DNA of 59,805 nt from Lysinibacillus sphaericus (lineage in GTDB: Bacteria > Bacillota > Bacilli > Bacillales_A > Planococcaceae), in NCBI RefSeq assembly GCF_006864135.1, contig NZ_SADV01000026.1, positions 1 to 59,805 on the forward strand. The letters run 5' to 3'. Position 1 is the first letter of the stretch. The number at the start of each line of letters is the position of its first letter. The notes below the pieces were generated by a model that saw only the letters and a list, made by a program, of their open reading frames with translations, was not told the origin of the DNA and did no database searches. Below are positions 22,052 through 31,009 of this stretch, in pieces. A program made the position numbers and the translations under genes.

Positions 22052-23011
22052 ATGCCGTATCATTATGCAAACTCACAATTAAAAATATTTTCACTTAATT
22101 CTAATAATCCACTTGCTCAAGAAATTGCTCAAGAAATGGGTGTTGAATTAGGTAAATCTTCTGTTAAGCACTTCAGCGATGGTGAGGTTCAAATTAGCAT
22201 TGAAGAAAGTATTCGTGGTTGTGATGTGTTTATCGTGCAATCTACTTCTGCACCTGTAAACGAACATTTAATGGAGCTTTTAATTATGGTAGACGCTGTA
22301 AAACGCGCATCTGCTCGTACAGTAAACGTTGTAATGCCTTACTATGGCTATGCTCGTCAAGACCGCAAAGCAAAAGCACGCGAGCCAATTACAGCTAAAT
22401 TAGTAGCAAACTTACTTGAAACAGCTGGTGCAACACGTGTGATCGTTTTAGATTTACATGCACCTCAAATCCAAGGTTTCTTCGATATTTTAATCGACCA
22501 CTTGATGGCAGTTCCTTTATTATCTGATTACTTTAAAACAAAAGGTATCCCAGAAGATGAAATCGTTATTGTTTCTCCAGACCATGGTGGTGTAACACGT
22601 GCTCGTAAAATGGCAGAACGTTTAAAAGCACCTATTGCAATTATTGACAAACGCCGTCCGAAACCAAATGTTGCAGAAGTAATGAACATTGTTGGTAATG
22701 TTGATGGTAAAGTGGCAATCTTGATTGATGATATTATTGATACTGCAGGTACGATTACAATTGGCGCGGATGCATTACGTGCAGCTGGTGCGAAAGAAGT
22801 TTATGCTTGTTGTTCTCACCCAGTATTATCAGGTCCGGCAATCGAGCGTATCGAAAACTCTTCGATTAAAGAATTAGTTGTAACAAATACAATCCAACTT
22901 CCTGAAGAGAAAAAATCTCCAAAAATTACAGAGCTTTCAGTCGCTAAATTGATGGCAGATGCAATCTCTCGTGTCTATGAAAATAAATCTGTAAGTACTC
23001 TATTTGATTAA
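22052..23011 (+). CDS. prs: Ribose-phosphate pyrophosphokinase
   Basis: A 319-residue class I PRPP synthase: ribose 5-phosphate plus ATP gives PRPP and AMP. Landmarks are [33 protein letters not shown] (flexible loop and metal site), [15 protein letters not shown] and the PRPP loop [12 protein letters not shown]. Codon use is smoother than in the neighbours, fitting high expression. Product feeds purine, pyrimidine, histidine, tryptophan and NAD synthesis and controls PurR. AAACAGGAGG precedes the ATG. Confidence 0.98.
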   Translation: MPYHYANSQLKIFSLNSNNPLAQEIAQEMGVELGKSSVKHFSDGEVQISIEESIRGCDVFIVQSTSAPVNEHLMELLIMVDAVKRASARTVNVVMPYYGYARQDRKAKAREPITAKLVANLLETAGATRVIVLDLHAPQIQGFFDILIDHLMAVPLLSDYFKTKGIPEDEIVIVSPDHGGVTRARKMAERLKAPIAIIDKRRPKPNVAEVMNIVGNVDGKVAILIDDIIDTAGTITIGADALRAAGAKEVYACCSHPVLSGPAIERIENSSIKELVVTNTIQLPEEKKSPKITELSVAKLMADAISRVYENKSVSTLFD

Positions 23012-23029
23012 TATAAAGGCAGTTTTACC

Positions 23030-23215
23030 TTGGCGTAATTGCGTCCGAATTTTGAATTGCGCGCGCACAATTTATTCCTTTCAAAATTCGTGATATTCGC
23101 GGGGGTCTTTATCTTCACTTAGCAGCTGTGATGGACCACATCCGCATTCATCTCTCTACCTTCAAGATGAGAGTGTTCTGTTGAATGAAGATAAATAAAC
23201 GCCACATGCAGTAAG
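23030..23215 (-). repeat. Degenerate D-type palindromic repeat with long hairpin
   Basis: First part of the 786-base gap between prs and rplY. Plus-strand GGCGTAATTGCGTCCGAATT and AAAATTCGTGATATTCGC are decayed minus-strand D arms. Then TTTATCTTCA (23109) pairs with TGAAGATAAA (23185) around a smaller CATCTCTC / GAGAGTG hairpin. No gene is seen. Confidence 0.6.
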
Positions 23216-23227
23216 ATGTGACGTATT

Positions 23228-23267
23228 AAGGACAAATCTACGTTTGCAAGTAGATTTGTCCTTTTTT
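23228..23267 (+). terminator. Terminator after prs
   Basis: AAGGACAAATCTAC pairs with GTAGATTTGTCC across an 8-base loop, then six T. It lies 215 bases past prs, separated from it by the repeat at 23030-23215. Confidence 0.88.
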
Positions 23268-23349
23268 ATATGTCCTATTTGTTTGAATTTTCTTATAAAA
23301 GGGTATAATAGAAATTGTGACTTAATAATATTTACTCTACTTTATAAAA

Positions 23350-23540
23350 AATAGTTTACCGCCTAAGGTTGGGATACATTTTGTTAAAACGTAAGTTATA
23401 TGAATAAGTTGATTCGAGTGGAGGCTACGCGACTCCTTGGGGATCAGCGTCACAGATGGGGGCCTGGGGCGCAAGCGAAGCGGCTCTCGGATGCTTCCGG
23501 TCGAAATGAAGATTAACCCCACGCCATGGCGGTGAACAAA
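23350..23540 (+). repeat. A-type palindromic repeat (copy A3)
   Basis: Outer arms GTTTACCGCC (23353) and GGCGGTGAAC (23529) pair. The TTTTGTTAAAAC block, GTTGATTCGAGTGGAGGC and CGACTCCTTGGGGATCAG match other A copies. The GCGCAAGCGAAGCGGC stretch in the middle resembles the B core. Inner arms are partly decayed in this copy. Confidence 0.78.
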
Positions 23541-23569
23541 AAAATAAAGGTAAATATTATTATAGCCTT

Positions 23570-23750
23570 AACAAATGTCATTAATTTAACTTATGTAGCG
23601 AAAGCAAAGCAGCAGCTACAAATGTCTTTTGTACCGAAAGTGTACAGAAGTCTCCTACCTCTTTAGGTGGTGAGATGAATGCGGATTTAAGCTGCTTTTC
23701 AGAGGGTATTCAAGCACCCGCTGAAAGAAGTAATAATTCGAAAGCAGTGA
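23570..23750 (+). repeat. B-C palindromic repeat
   Basis: B hairpin GTAGCGAAAGCAAAGCAGC with arms to GCTACA (23596-23620), then TGTACCGAAAGTGTACA, then the C module: GAAGTCTCCTACCTC pairing with GGTGG, GAGATGAATGCGG, and TTTTCAGAGGGTATTCAAGC with ACCCGCTGAAAG. The 47 bases before rplY hold only its ribosome binding site. Confidence 0.75.
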
Positions 23751-23797
23751 CATTCAAATAAGGCGTAAATAATTTTTCTTGGAAGGGGAAGATAGAT

Positions 23798-24388
23798 ATG
23801 AGTACAGTATTAAGTGTTAAAACGCGCGAAGCTGGGCATCGTTCGACATTAACCCAACTTAGAAAAGGGGGAGCCATTCCTGCGGTTATTTACGGCTATA
23901 ATTTAGATTCGACCCCAATTTCTATTTCAGCGAATGAATTCAGAAAATCCATTCAAAAGAATGGGCAAAACGGTGTGTTTTTGATGGAGTTAGATGGGAA
24001 AAAAGTGAATGTTGTTGTGTCTGAAATCCAACAATGTTCTATGAAAGATGAAGTAAATCATATCGACTTTTTAGCAATTAATATGTCCGAAGCGATAGAG
24101 TCTGAGGTGCCTATTAAACTCGTTGGAGAGTCAGTTGGTATTAGTTTAGGTGGCATATTAATGCAGCCTAACTTAGACGTGAAAATTAAAGTAAAGCCAG
24201 CAGATATCCCAGAAGCTATTGAAGTTGATATTACTGAGCTTAAAATTGGTGAAACAATTACAGTAGCAGATATTCGAGATACGATTGATTTTGAGATTAT
24301 CAGTGAAGATGATCATACATTGGTAACAATTATGGCTCCAGTCGCAGCTGTTGAAGAAACGGCAGACATTGCACAGGAACAAGAGTAA
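23798..24388 (+). CDS. rplY: 50S ribosomal protein L25/general stress protein Ctc
   Basis: A 196-residue two-domain L25 of the TL5/Ctc type: an N-terminal 5S rRNA-binding beta barrel (RKGGAIPAVIYGYN) and a C-terminal TL5 extension ending in an acidic tail. It binds 5S rRNA in the central protuberance. In B. subtilis ctc is SigB-controlled; I see no clear SigB promoter here because repeats occupy the upstream DNA. TGGAAGGGG precedes the ATG. Confidence 0.94.
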   Translation: MSTVLSVKTREAGHRSTLTQLRKGGAIPAVIYGYNLDSTPISISANEFRKSIQKNGQNGVFLMELDGKKVNVVVSEIQQCSMKDEVNHIDFLAINMSEAIESEVPIKLVGESVGISLGGILMQPNLDVKIKVKPADIPEAIEVDITELKIGETITVADIRDTIDFEIISEDDHTLVTIMAPVAAVEETADIAQEQE

Positions 24389-24403
24389 AAAGATATGTTA
24401 AGG

Positions 24404-24446
24404 AAAGGCTACTAAGGAAGACTAAATCTTCTTTAGTAGCCTTTTG
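24404..24446 (+). terminator. Terminator after rplY
   Basis: AAGGCTACTAAGGAAGA pairs with TCTTCTTTAGTAGCCTT around a CTAAA loop, then TTTTG. Confidence 0.92.
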
Positions 24447-24654
24447 AATTTAATGGTCGACATTATTCGTATGTTTGCTTTTGCTTCTTTAATTACGGCA
24501 TGTATTATTTTACCGATATGTATGGTTAAAGTGAGGATTTCAAATAATATCAAGCCATTATTGAACTTTTACTTTCAAAAACTGTACAAACTGCTTTCTT
24601 AGCGTATGATATGGTAAAATAATGACTATTAGATTTGAAAGAAGAGGGGTACTT

Positions 24655-25215
24655 ATGAAAATTATCGTTGGTTTAGGAAATCCGGGTAAGCCTTATGAGC
24701 ATACAAGACATAATATTGGCTTCGATGTTATTGATGCATTAGCTGAAAAATGGGGTACACCTTTAACTAATTCAAAGTTTAATGGTATGTATGCAACGGT
24801 ACATCGTCCTGAAGGAAAGGTTCTACTTGTTAAACCTTTAACATATATGAATTTATCGGGGGAATGTGTTGGGCCCCTTATGAACTATTTTGATAGTGAT
24901 GTGGAAGACTTAATTGTTATTTATGACGATTTAGATTTAGAAACAGGAAAATTGCGCCTGCGTCAAAAAGGAAGTGCGGGTGGACATAATGGTATTAAAT
25001 CATTAATTCAGCATTTAGGTACACAAGAATTTAATCGCATACGTGTTGGGGTTAATCGCCCACCAGCTGGTATGAAGGTAGCAGATTATGTGTTATCAAA
25101 ATTTTCAAAAGAAGATCAAGCTATTGTTGGTGAAGCTATTGAAAAATGTGTAGATGCTGTAGAAGAATCTCTTTCAAAGCCATTTCTGGATGTGATGAAT
25201 CGCTTTAACGGGTAA
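24655..25215 (+). CDS. pth: Peptidyl-tRNA hydrolase
   Basis: A 186-residue hydrolase that frees tRNA from peptidyl-tRNA dropped by ribosomes. [18 protein letters not shown] carries the active-site asparagine and histidine; [10 protein letters not shown] and [20 protein letters not shown] are the other family blocks. I start at the ATG at 24655 after AAGAGGGG; an in-frame ATG at 24622 would add 11 residues. Known as spoVC in B. subtilis. Confidence 0.96.
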   Translation: MKIIVGLGNPGKPYEHTRHNIGFDVIDALAEKWGTPLTNSKFNGMYATVHRPEGKVLLVKPLTYMNLSGECVGPLMNYFDSDVEDLIVIYDDLDLETGKLRLRQKGSAGGHNGIKSLIQHLGTQEFNRIRVGVNRPPAGMKVADYVLSKFSKEDQAIVGEAIEKCVDAVEESLSKPFLDVMNRFNG

Positions 25216-25244
25216 TAATAGATTAAAGCGTAGTGTGGATATTA

Positions 25245-25595
25245 CAGTTGTTTTACGCCTAAAGCTGGGGAAATATTTTGTTAAAACTTATGTTTTATAA
25301 ATAAGTTGATCTTTGTTCCGATTGGGCGACTCCTTGGGGATCAGCAATAGAGGAACGAAGGCCACATCCGTCACGGCCTGTGATAACGCTTTCGTGTCCA
25401 ATATCGTGCCGCTGCGCTATCGCACAGAAGCATTTGCCGCTGCCGCTGCGCTATCGCGCAAAAAAACATTTGTTGACCTAAGCGGCTCATCGGACGTCCC
25501 TAAGCGGCTCATCGGACGTCCCTAGGAAGGCGCCCGATTGGTACGAAAATCAATCCCAAGTTTCTATATTCTAAATGGCGCTAAGGCTAAATTGG
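25245..25595 (+). repeat. Expanded A-type palindromic repeat (copy A4)
   Basis: Fills the 450-base gap between pth and fin apart from the fin promoter. TTTACGCC and GGCGCTAAG form the outer arms; ATATTTTGTTAAAAC and AATAAGTTGATC match other A copies; inner arms CCGATTGGGCG (25318) and CGCCCGATTGG (25529) pair with G-T wobbles. Two internal duplications are visible: CCGCTGCGCTATCGC twice (25410 and 25440) and a 24-base unit starting CCTAAGCGGCTCATCG repeated head to tail at about 25477 and 25499. Confidence 0.8.
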
Positions 25596-25599
25596 AAGT

Positions 25600-25629
25600 G
25601 CATAATCTGTTTTAGAAATGTCTATACTT
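25600..25629 (+). promoter_or_regulatory. SigF-like promoter of fin
   Basis: GCATA (25600-25604) and GTCTATACTT (25620-25629) are separated by exactly 15 bases, as in SigF promoters. The -10 matches eight of ten consensus positions. Fin is made under SigF in B. subtilis. Confidence 0.6.
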
Positions 25630-25665
25630 TAAGTAGTAAGTTGCTTAAAGGAGGATGATTTGGAG

Positions 25666-25893
25666 ATGTCAGTTCGCTATCGATGTCGTCATTGTGAAGT
25701 AGAAATAGGAACACTACCATTTGATGCAGATGATACAATTCGAAAACTACATATTTTCGAAATGGGTGAAGCGGATGATTATGTTGAGAAAGATCAGCAT
25801 GGTCACACGACGGTGCACTGCATTTGTGAGCAATGTGAGGATTCACTGAAACAATATCCAGATTATCACGCACTCAATAAATGGATTCAATGA
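25666..25893 (+). CDS. fin: Anti-sigma-F factor Fin (YabK)
   Basis: A 75-residue zinc-ribbon protein. CRHC near the N-terminus and CEQC near residue 56 make the metal site. In B. subtilis Fin is produced in the forespore under SigF and displaces SigF from RNA polymerase, aiding the switch to SigG. Start: AAAGGAGG lies 11 bases before the ATG at 25666; a TTG at 25660, five bases away, would add two residues and cannot be excluded. Conserved neighbours pth and mfd flank it. Confidence 0.88.
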   Translation: MSVRYRCRHCEVEIGTLPFDADDTIRKLHIFEMGEADDYVEKDQHGHTTVHCICEQCEDSLKQYPDYHALNKWIQ

Positions 25894-25934
25894 TTGGAAG
25901 GATGCTTTGGCGCACATCTCGTGCGTTCAAAGCT

Positions 25935-26222
25935 TTTTCCATTTAAGTTTTATGTACCGAAAGCGTAGCCAGGTACAGAAGTCTCCCACCTTTATAGGTG
26001 GTGTGATGAATGTGGTTTTAAGTCACTTTTCAGCGGGTTCCAAACAGCCGCTGAATAGAGGAACTCAGGATAAGAACTTCACATCCTGTGAAAATGCCTG
26101 AGTTACCAACATCGTGTTGGCCAAAAAGCCTCCGGCGGATGTCAAGGAATTGGAAAGGCGTACCTTGTGCAAGCACAAAGCCGATTCCGGACGTAATTAT
26201 GCCGAGGCATGATTGATAAAAT
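25935..26222 (+). repeat. Full-length B-C-D palindromic repeat
   Basis: The most complete copy; it fills the gap between fin and mfd. B: TGTACCGAAAGCG...AGGTACA (25953-25979). C: GAAGTCTCCCACC with GGTGGTGTGATGAATG (25980-26010), then TTTTCAGCGGGTTCC with AGCCGCTGAA. An insert with AACTTCACATCCTG and GGCCAAAAAGCCTCC hairpins follows. D: GGAATTGGAAAGGCG pairing with GCCGATTCC, then AATTATGCC-GA-GGCATGATT (about 26198-26217). Confidence 0.8.
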
Positions 26223-26301
26223 ATACAATAAAGATGCATATTATAGTACTAGATTACTAGTAATGGTGAATAGAATTATGCGCTGAGAGGAGCTTTTGAC
26301 A

Positions 26302-29300
26302 TTGGAAGTTTTACGACAGCTTGTGATGCAGGACAAACATATCACATCATTTTTACAGGAGATTCAGAGCGGTCATTCTGCAACACAGCTTATAACAGGA
26401 TTAACAGGAAGCGCGCGCCCGGTAATGGTCGATGCGTTATTTGAATATGTAAAAAAACCTATTTATATTGTATCTCCTAATCTATTGCAGGCACAAAAAA
26501 TGGTTGACGAGCTGGCGGGACTTTTAGGTGAGGAGCATGTTCATTATTATCCTGCCGATGAGTTTATTGCTGCAGATTTGTCTGTTGCCTCTCCAGAGTT
26601 ACGAGCTGAGCGTATTGCAACGCTTGATTGCCTAGCAAGAGGCGAAAAAGCTGTTTATGTGATACCAGTTGCGGGCTTACGCAAAATGATGCAGCCTAAA
26701 GAGCATTGGCAACAGTATTTTTTACAAATTTCAGTAGGCGAAGATATTCAGATTGATGAATGGCTACAAACGTTAGTAGAGATGGGGTACGTGCGTAATT
26801 CGATGGTGACAACACCTGGAGAGTTTGCGCTACGTGGAGGGATATTAGATATATATCCACCATATTTAGAGGAGCCAATTCGTATAGAATTATTTGATAC
26901 GGAAGTTGACTCGATTCGAACATTTTCTGCGGACGATCAACGTTCCATTGATAAATTGCAGAAGGTTCGTATTCTACCAGCGTCGGAAGTTATTTTGACA
27001 AAGGAAGAAAGAATGGCTTTGGCAGGCCGTTTAGAAGCTGCATTAGCGACAAGTTTAAAGAAAGTCAAAAAGCAGGAGACGAAGGAATTACTGTATCAGC
27101 ATATTCAATATGATATTGAATTGTTACAACAAGGGAATTTACCGGACTATGTAAATAAATATGGTTCGTTATTATATGAGAAAACAGCCTTTTTAGGAGA
27201 TTATTTTGTACAGGATGGCATTGTGCTGTTTGATGAGCTAGGACGTATTCAGGAGGTTATGGATGCCTGGGAGCGTGAAGAGGATGAATGGTTTTTATCA
27301 TTAATTGAAGAAGGAAAAATGGTGCATGATGTAAAGCCAGCATTCTCCTTGAAAGAAATTCTAGCAATGCTGTCTCAACAAAAACTATATTTCTCATTAT
27401 TTTCACGAACTTTTGCAGGTGTATCCTTTAATAAGACGACGAACTTTTCTTGCAAGCCAATGCAACAATTTCATGGCCAAATGTCATTATTACAAAGTGA
27501 GATTGAACGCTGGCTGCTTGGTAAATTTACAGTACTAATTGTTGCGAGAGATAAAGATCGTGTTAAACGTGTACAGCAAATGCTCGGAGAATATGATATT
27601 CATACGACAATTGGTAAGCCGACAGAAGCCGGTATTTATATTGTGGATGGCTCACTATCTAGTGGCTTTGAATTACCACTACAACGCTTGGTGATTGTCA
27701 CAGAGGATGAGCTATTTAAACAACAGGCGAAGAAAAAGGCACGTCCTCAAAAAATGACGAACGCAGAACGTATTAAAAGCTATACAGAAATTAAACCGGG
27801 CGACTATGTTGTACATGTACATCATGGTATTGGGAAATATATAGGCTTAGAAACATTAGAGGTAAATGGTACACATAAGGATTACTTACACATTCGATAC
27901 CGTGCTGATGATAAGTTATATGTTCCAGTAGAGCAAATAGATTTAATCCAAAAATATGTAGCATCTGAAGACCGAGAACCGAAGCTACATAAATTAGGTG
28001 GAGCAGAGTGGAAAAAAGCTAAAGCAAAGGTATCCTCTGCTGTGCAAGATATCGCTGATGATTTAATTAAGCTGTATGCGAAACGTGAAGCAGAGAAAGG
28101 CCATGCATTCGCGATTGACAACGACGATCAGCGCAATTTTGAGGCTTCTTTCCCTTATGAAGAAACAGAGGATCAGCTACGGTCAATTATCGAAGTAAAA
28201 CGTGATATGGAGCGTGAGCGTCCGATGGATCGTCTTGTATGTGGAGACGTAGGGTACGGCAAAACAGAGGTAGCGATTCGCGCGGCATTTAAAGCAATTC
28301 AAGATGGCAAGCAGGTAGCGTTCCTTGTGCCGACAACGATTTTAGCGCAGCAACATTACGAAACGATTTGTGAGAGATTCCAAGACTTTGCTATTAATGT
28401 AGGTCTTTTGTCTCGTTTCCGCACAAAAAAAGAGCAAACAGCGACGTTAAAGGGTTTAAAAGAAGGGCAAGTTGATATTGTCGTTGGAACGCATCGGATT
28501 TTATCTAAAGATTTAACATTCCAAGACCTTGGACTGCTGATTGTTGATGAGGAGCAACGTTTTGGTGTAACGCATAAGGAAAAAATTAAACAATTAAAGA
28601 CGAATGTTGATGTATTAACGCTAACGGCAACTCCGATTCCAAGAACACTGCATATGTCGATGGTAGGTGTTCGTGATTTATCGGTAATTGAAACGCCACC
28701 AGCGAACCGTTTCCCTGTGCAAACTTATGTAATGGAGCATAGCGGTGCATTAGTGCGGGAAGCTATTGAGAGAGAAATGGCGCGTGGTGGGCAAGTATTC
28801 TACTTATACAATCGTGTAGAAGATATGGCTCGTAAGGTTGATGAAATTCAAATGCTTGTCCCAGAAGCGCGTATTGGGCATGCACATGGCAAAATGAAGG
28901 AATCAGAATTAGAATCTGTTATTTTAGCCTTTTTAGAAGGTGACTATGATGTGCTTGTAACGACAACCATTATTGAGACTGGCGTGGATATACCAAACGT
29001 TAACACATTGATTGTTCATGATGCGGATCGAATGGGCTTAGCGCAACTTTATCAATTGCGGGGACGTGTTGGGCGTTCTAATAGGGTGGCGTATGCTTAC
29101 TTTATGTATCAACGTGATAAAGTTCTTACGGATGTAGCTGAGCAAAGATTACAGGCGATTAAAGAATTTACAGAGTTAGGTTCAGGATTTAAAATTGCTA
29201 TGCGTGACTTATCTATTCGTGGTGCTGGAAATCTACTTGGAGCGCAGCAGCATGGCTTTATTGATTCTGTTGGTTTTGACTTGTATTCACAAATGCTGGA

Positions 29301-29814
29301 AGAGGCGATTGCTGAGCGCCAAACAGGTGTGAAAAAAGAAGAGAAGCCTGACATTGAAATTTTATTGAGTGTGGATGCGTATATCCCGGATGTATACATC
29401 CCTGACGGCTATCAAAAAATTCAAATGTATAAACGTATAAAAGCAATGGATCAAGTGGAGGAGTACAGTGAAATCATAGAGGAATTACAGGATCGTTTTG
29501 GTGATCTTCCAATTGAAACAGAGCGTTTACTGCGAGTTGCGCGTATGAAGGTATGGGGCTTAGGTACAGGTGTATTGTCTGTAAAAGAAAAGCAAAAAAT
29601 CATCACAATATTGTTGTCAGAAGAAGGTACAGGGCAAGTTGATGGCGGTAAAATTGTGGAAGAATCTATGAAATTTGAACGTGCTGTCGGGTTTGGTATG
29701 GATGGTATGCAATTGAAATTAACGATTGATGAACGAAAGTGTGGGAAATATCAACCCTTCGATATTTTAGAAGAAATGATGCATATTATTGCTGACGCAA
29801 AAAAACAACAATAG
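26302..29814 (+). CDS. mfd: Transcription-repair coupling factor
   Basis: A 1170-residue motor that removes RNA polymerase stalled at DNA lesions and recruits UvrA. The UvrB-like N-terminal module (TGLTGSARPVMVDALFEYV, FALRGGILDIYPPY) is followed by the RNA-polymerase-interacting Tudor-like domain (PGDYVVHVHHGIGKY) and a RecG-like helicase with Walker A GDVGYGKTE (about residue 645), DEEQ (about 748), LTATPIPRTLH and the RGRVGR motif VI; the C-terminal D7 domain closes it. The TTG at 26302 lies nine bases after GAGAGGAG; the TTG at 26296 is too close. It is head-to-tail with fin. Confidence 0.97.
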   Translation: MEVLRQLVMQDKHITSFLQEIQSGHSATQLITGLTGSARPVMVDALFEYVKKPIYIVSPNLLQAQKMVDELAGLLGEEHVHYYPADEFIAADLSVASPELRAERIATLDCLARGEKAVYVIPVAGLRKMMQPKEHWQQYFLQISVGEDIQIDEWLQTLVEMGYVRNSMVTTPGEFALRGGILDIYPPYLEEPIRIELFDTEVDSIRTFSADDQRSIDKLQKVRILPASEVILTKEERMALAGRLEAALATSLKKVKKQETKELLYQHIQYDIELLQQGNLPDYVNKYGSLLYEKTAFLGDYFVQDGIVLFDELGRIQEVMDAWEREEDEWFLSLIEEGKMVHDVKPAFSLKEILAMLSQQKLYFSLFSRTFAGVSFNKTTNFSCKPMQQFHGQMSLLQSEIERWLLGKFTVLIVARDKDRVKRVQQMLGEYDIHTTIGKPTEAGIYIVDGSLSSGFELPLQRLVIVTEDELFKQQAKKKARPQKMTNAERIKSYTEIKPGDYVVHVHHGIGKYIGLETLEVNGTHKDYLHIRYRADDKLYVPVEQIDLIQKYVASEDREPKLHKLGGAEWKKAKAKVSSAVQDIADDLIKLYAKREAEKGHAFAIDNDDQRNFEASFPYEETEDQLRSIIEVKRDMERERPMDRLVCGDVGYGKTEVAIRAAFKAIQDGKQVAFLVPTTILAQQHYETICERFQDFAINVGLLSRFRTKKEQTATLKGLKEGQVDIVVGTHRILSKDLTFQDLGLLIVDEEQRFGVTHKEKIKQLKTNVDVLTLTATPIPRTLHMSMVGVRDLSVIETPPANRFPVQTYVMEHSGALVREAIEREMARGGQVFYLYNRVEDMARKVDEIQMLVPEARIGHAHGKMKESELESVILAFLEGDYDVLVTTTIIETGVDIPNVNTLIVHDADRMGLAQLYQLRGRVGRSNRVAYAYFMYQRDKVLTDVAEQRLQAIKEFTELGSGFKIAMRDLSIRGAGNLLGAQQHGFIDSVGFDLYSQMLEEAIAERQTGVKKEEKPDIEILLSVDAYIPDVYIPDGYQKIQMYKRIKAMDQVEEYSEIIEELQDRFGDLPIETERLLRVARMKVWGLGTGVLSVKEKQKIITILLSEEGTGQVDGGKIVEESMKFERAVGFGMDGMQLKLTIDERKCGKYQPFDILEEMMHIIADAKKQQ

Positions 29815-29817
29815 AAG

Positions 29818-29860
29818 AAAAGCTGATCTTATCTCCTAGGATAATGATCAGCTTTTTATT
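29818..29860 (+). terminator. Terminator after mfd
   Basis: AAAGCTGATC pairs with GATCAGCTTT around an inner ATCTCCTAGGAT stem-loop, then TTTTT. Confidence 0.9.
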
Positions 29861-29889
29861 ATTAAAAACAAAAAATTACAAGGAAAACT

Positions 29890-30000
29890 CTGTGAATGTT
29901 GTAGCGCTTTATCTTCATTTGTTAATTTTACTGTAGACTGTGTGACTCCTTAGAGATCAATATTACAAATTGAGACTCGGGAGCTAGATAGTAGGGAAAA
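29890..30000 (+). repeat. Decayed A-type repeat
   Basis: GTGACTCCTTAGAGATCAATATTAC and GAGACTCGGGAGC are recognisable pieces of an A core (given here in fragments: GTGACTCCTTAGAGATCA), and TTTATCTTCATTTG precedes them. The remaining 250 bases up to the spoVT promoter are AT-rich; ATAAGTTGATTGAAG at 30151 may be another A remnant. Confidence 0.5.
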
Positions 30001-30253
30001 TAAGGGTAAAAGTATCACTTTTTGTTATGGTTCTTTTGTTATAAACATCCTTTTGTCTTATTGACGTAATGGTGAATGTTGAATTATTATTATTTCTTGT
30101 TAAAAATATTTTATAAATTATTTATAAAAATTTGTTTTTGTGGTTAATCTAAAATAAGTTGATTGAAGTTGAAAATTCTACAGGTATTTGTTTAGGTTTT
30201 AAGGCCTTTTTTGAAAATATTGTTGGATGTGAAATCCTTTTTCTTCAGTTTTT

Positions 30254-30283
30254 GCATAGATTGCTTCATAAAAAACCATACTA
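30254..30283 (+). promoter_or_regulatory. SigG promoter of spoVT
   Basis: GCATA (30254-30258) and CATACTA (30277-30283) with an 18-base spacer, a full match to the SigG consensus. SpoVT is SigG-dependent in B. subtilis. Confidence 0.85.
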
Positions 30284-30324
30284 AAATTGAAAAAATTTCA
30301 TTGTAGCGAAAGCGAGGATTAAGA

Positions 30325-30861
30325 ATGAAGGCAACAGGAATTGTTCGTCGTATTGATGATTTAGGGCGTGTGGTTATTCCAAAAGAAATTCGTAGAACGT
30401 TACGTATTCGTGAGGGAGATCCGCTAGAAATTTATACAGACCGTGAAGGTGAAGTCATTTTAAAGAAATATTCTCCAATTAATGATTTGGGGGAATTTGC
30501 AAGAGAATATGTGGAAACATTATATGAAACGTTAGGTACTCCAGCATTTGTAACTGACCGAGATGAAGTAATTGCTGTCTCAGGGATCGGTAAAAAAGAG
30601 TATATTAATCGTCGTATTACATCCTTTGCGGAAAGTTTTATGGACGAACGTTCAACAAAAATAGAAAAAATGGAAACAACTATCGAGATTGTTCCTGGAC
30701 AATATGAGCAAGTTAAGTCTTATTGTGCAACGCCTATTATGGTAAACGGTGATCCGATCGGCTGTATTATCGTTTTGTCTAAAGTACATTTTATCGGTGA
30801 AGTTGAAGTAAAAGTTGCTGAAACAGCTGCTAACTTCTTAGCTAAACAAATGAATAGTTGA
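30325..30861 (+). CDS. spoVT: Forespore regulator SpoVT
   Basis: A 178-residue transcription factor that tunes SigG-dependent gene expression and spore properties. The N-terminal 50 residues form an AbrB-type swapped-hairpin domain (MKATGIVRRIDDLGRVVIPK), and the rest is a GAF-like domain (AFVTDRDEVIAVSGIGKKEY, CATPIMVNGDPIGCIIVLS). It is a paralogue of the abrB product encoded at 9633-9911: the first 20 residues differ at only a few positions. The start follows GCGAGGA. Confidence 0.96.
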   Translation: MKATGIVRRIDDLGRVVIPKEIRRTLRIREGDPLEIYTDREGEVILKKYSPINDLGEFAREYVETLYETLGTPAFVTDRDEVIAVSGIGKKEYINRRITSFAESFMDERSTKIEKMETTIEIVPGQYEQVKSYCATPIMVNGDPIGCIIVLSKVHFIGEVEVKVAETAANFLAKQMNS

Positions 30862-30870
30862 TGAGAATTG

Positions 30871-30915
30871 AAAGTTATTGCGCTGACCTTTTTAGGCTGA
30901 ACAATAACTTTTTTT
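30871..30915 (+). terminator. Terminator after spoVT
   Basis: AAGTTATTG pairs with CAATAACTT across a loop of about 20 bases, then TTTTT. Confidence 0.8.
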
Positions 30916-31009
30916 CGTACATAGTTTTACGGTAGTGCTACCCGCGCGCGTCAAACTTTGGAGATATGCTATACTATTGGCATTGTTAAAGAAGGAAAGA
31001 GGGCAATTT

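Noticed and set aside
23700..23740. SigB promoter for rplY (ctc)
   Set aside because: The GGGTAT-like text is part of the C repeat (TTTTCAGAGGGTATTC), which recurs at unrelated genes, and no GTTT box is properly placed.
25313..25525. 70-codon open frame between pth and fin
   Set aside because: It lies entirely within repeat copy A4, includes the tandem duplications, and has no ribosome binding site.
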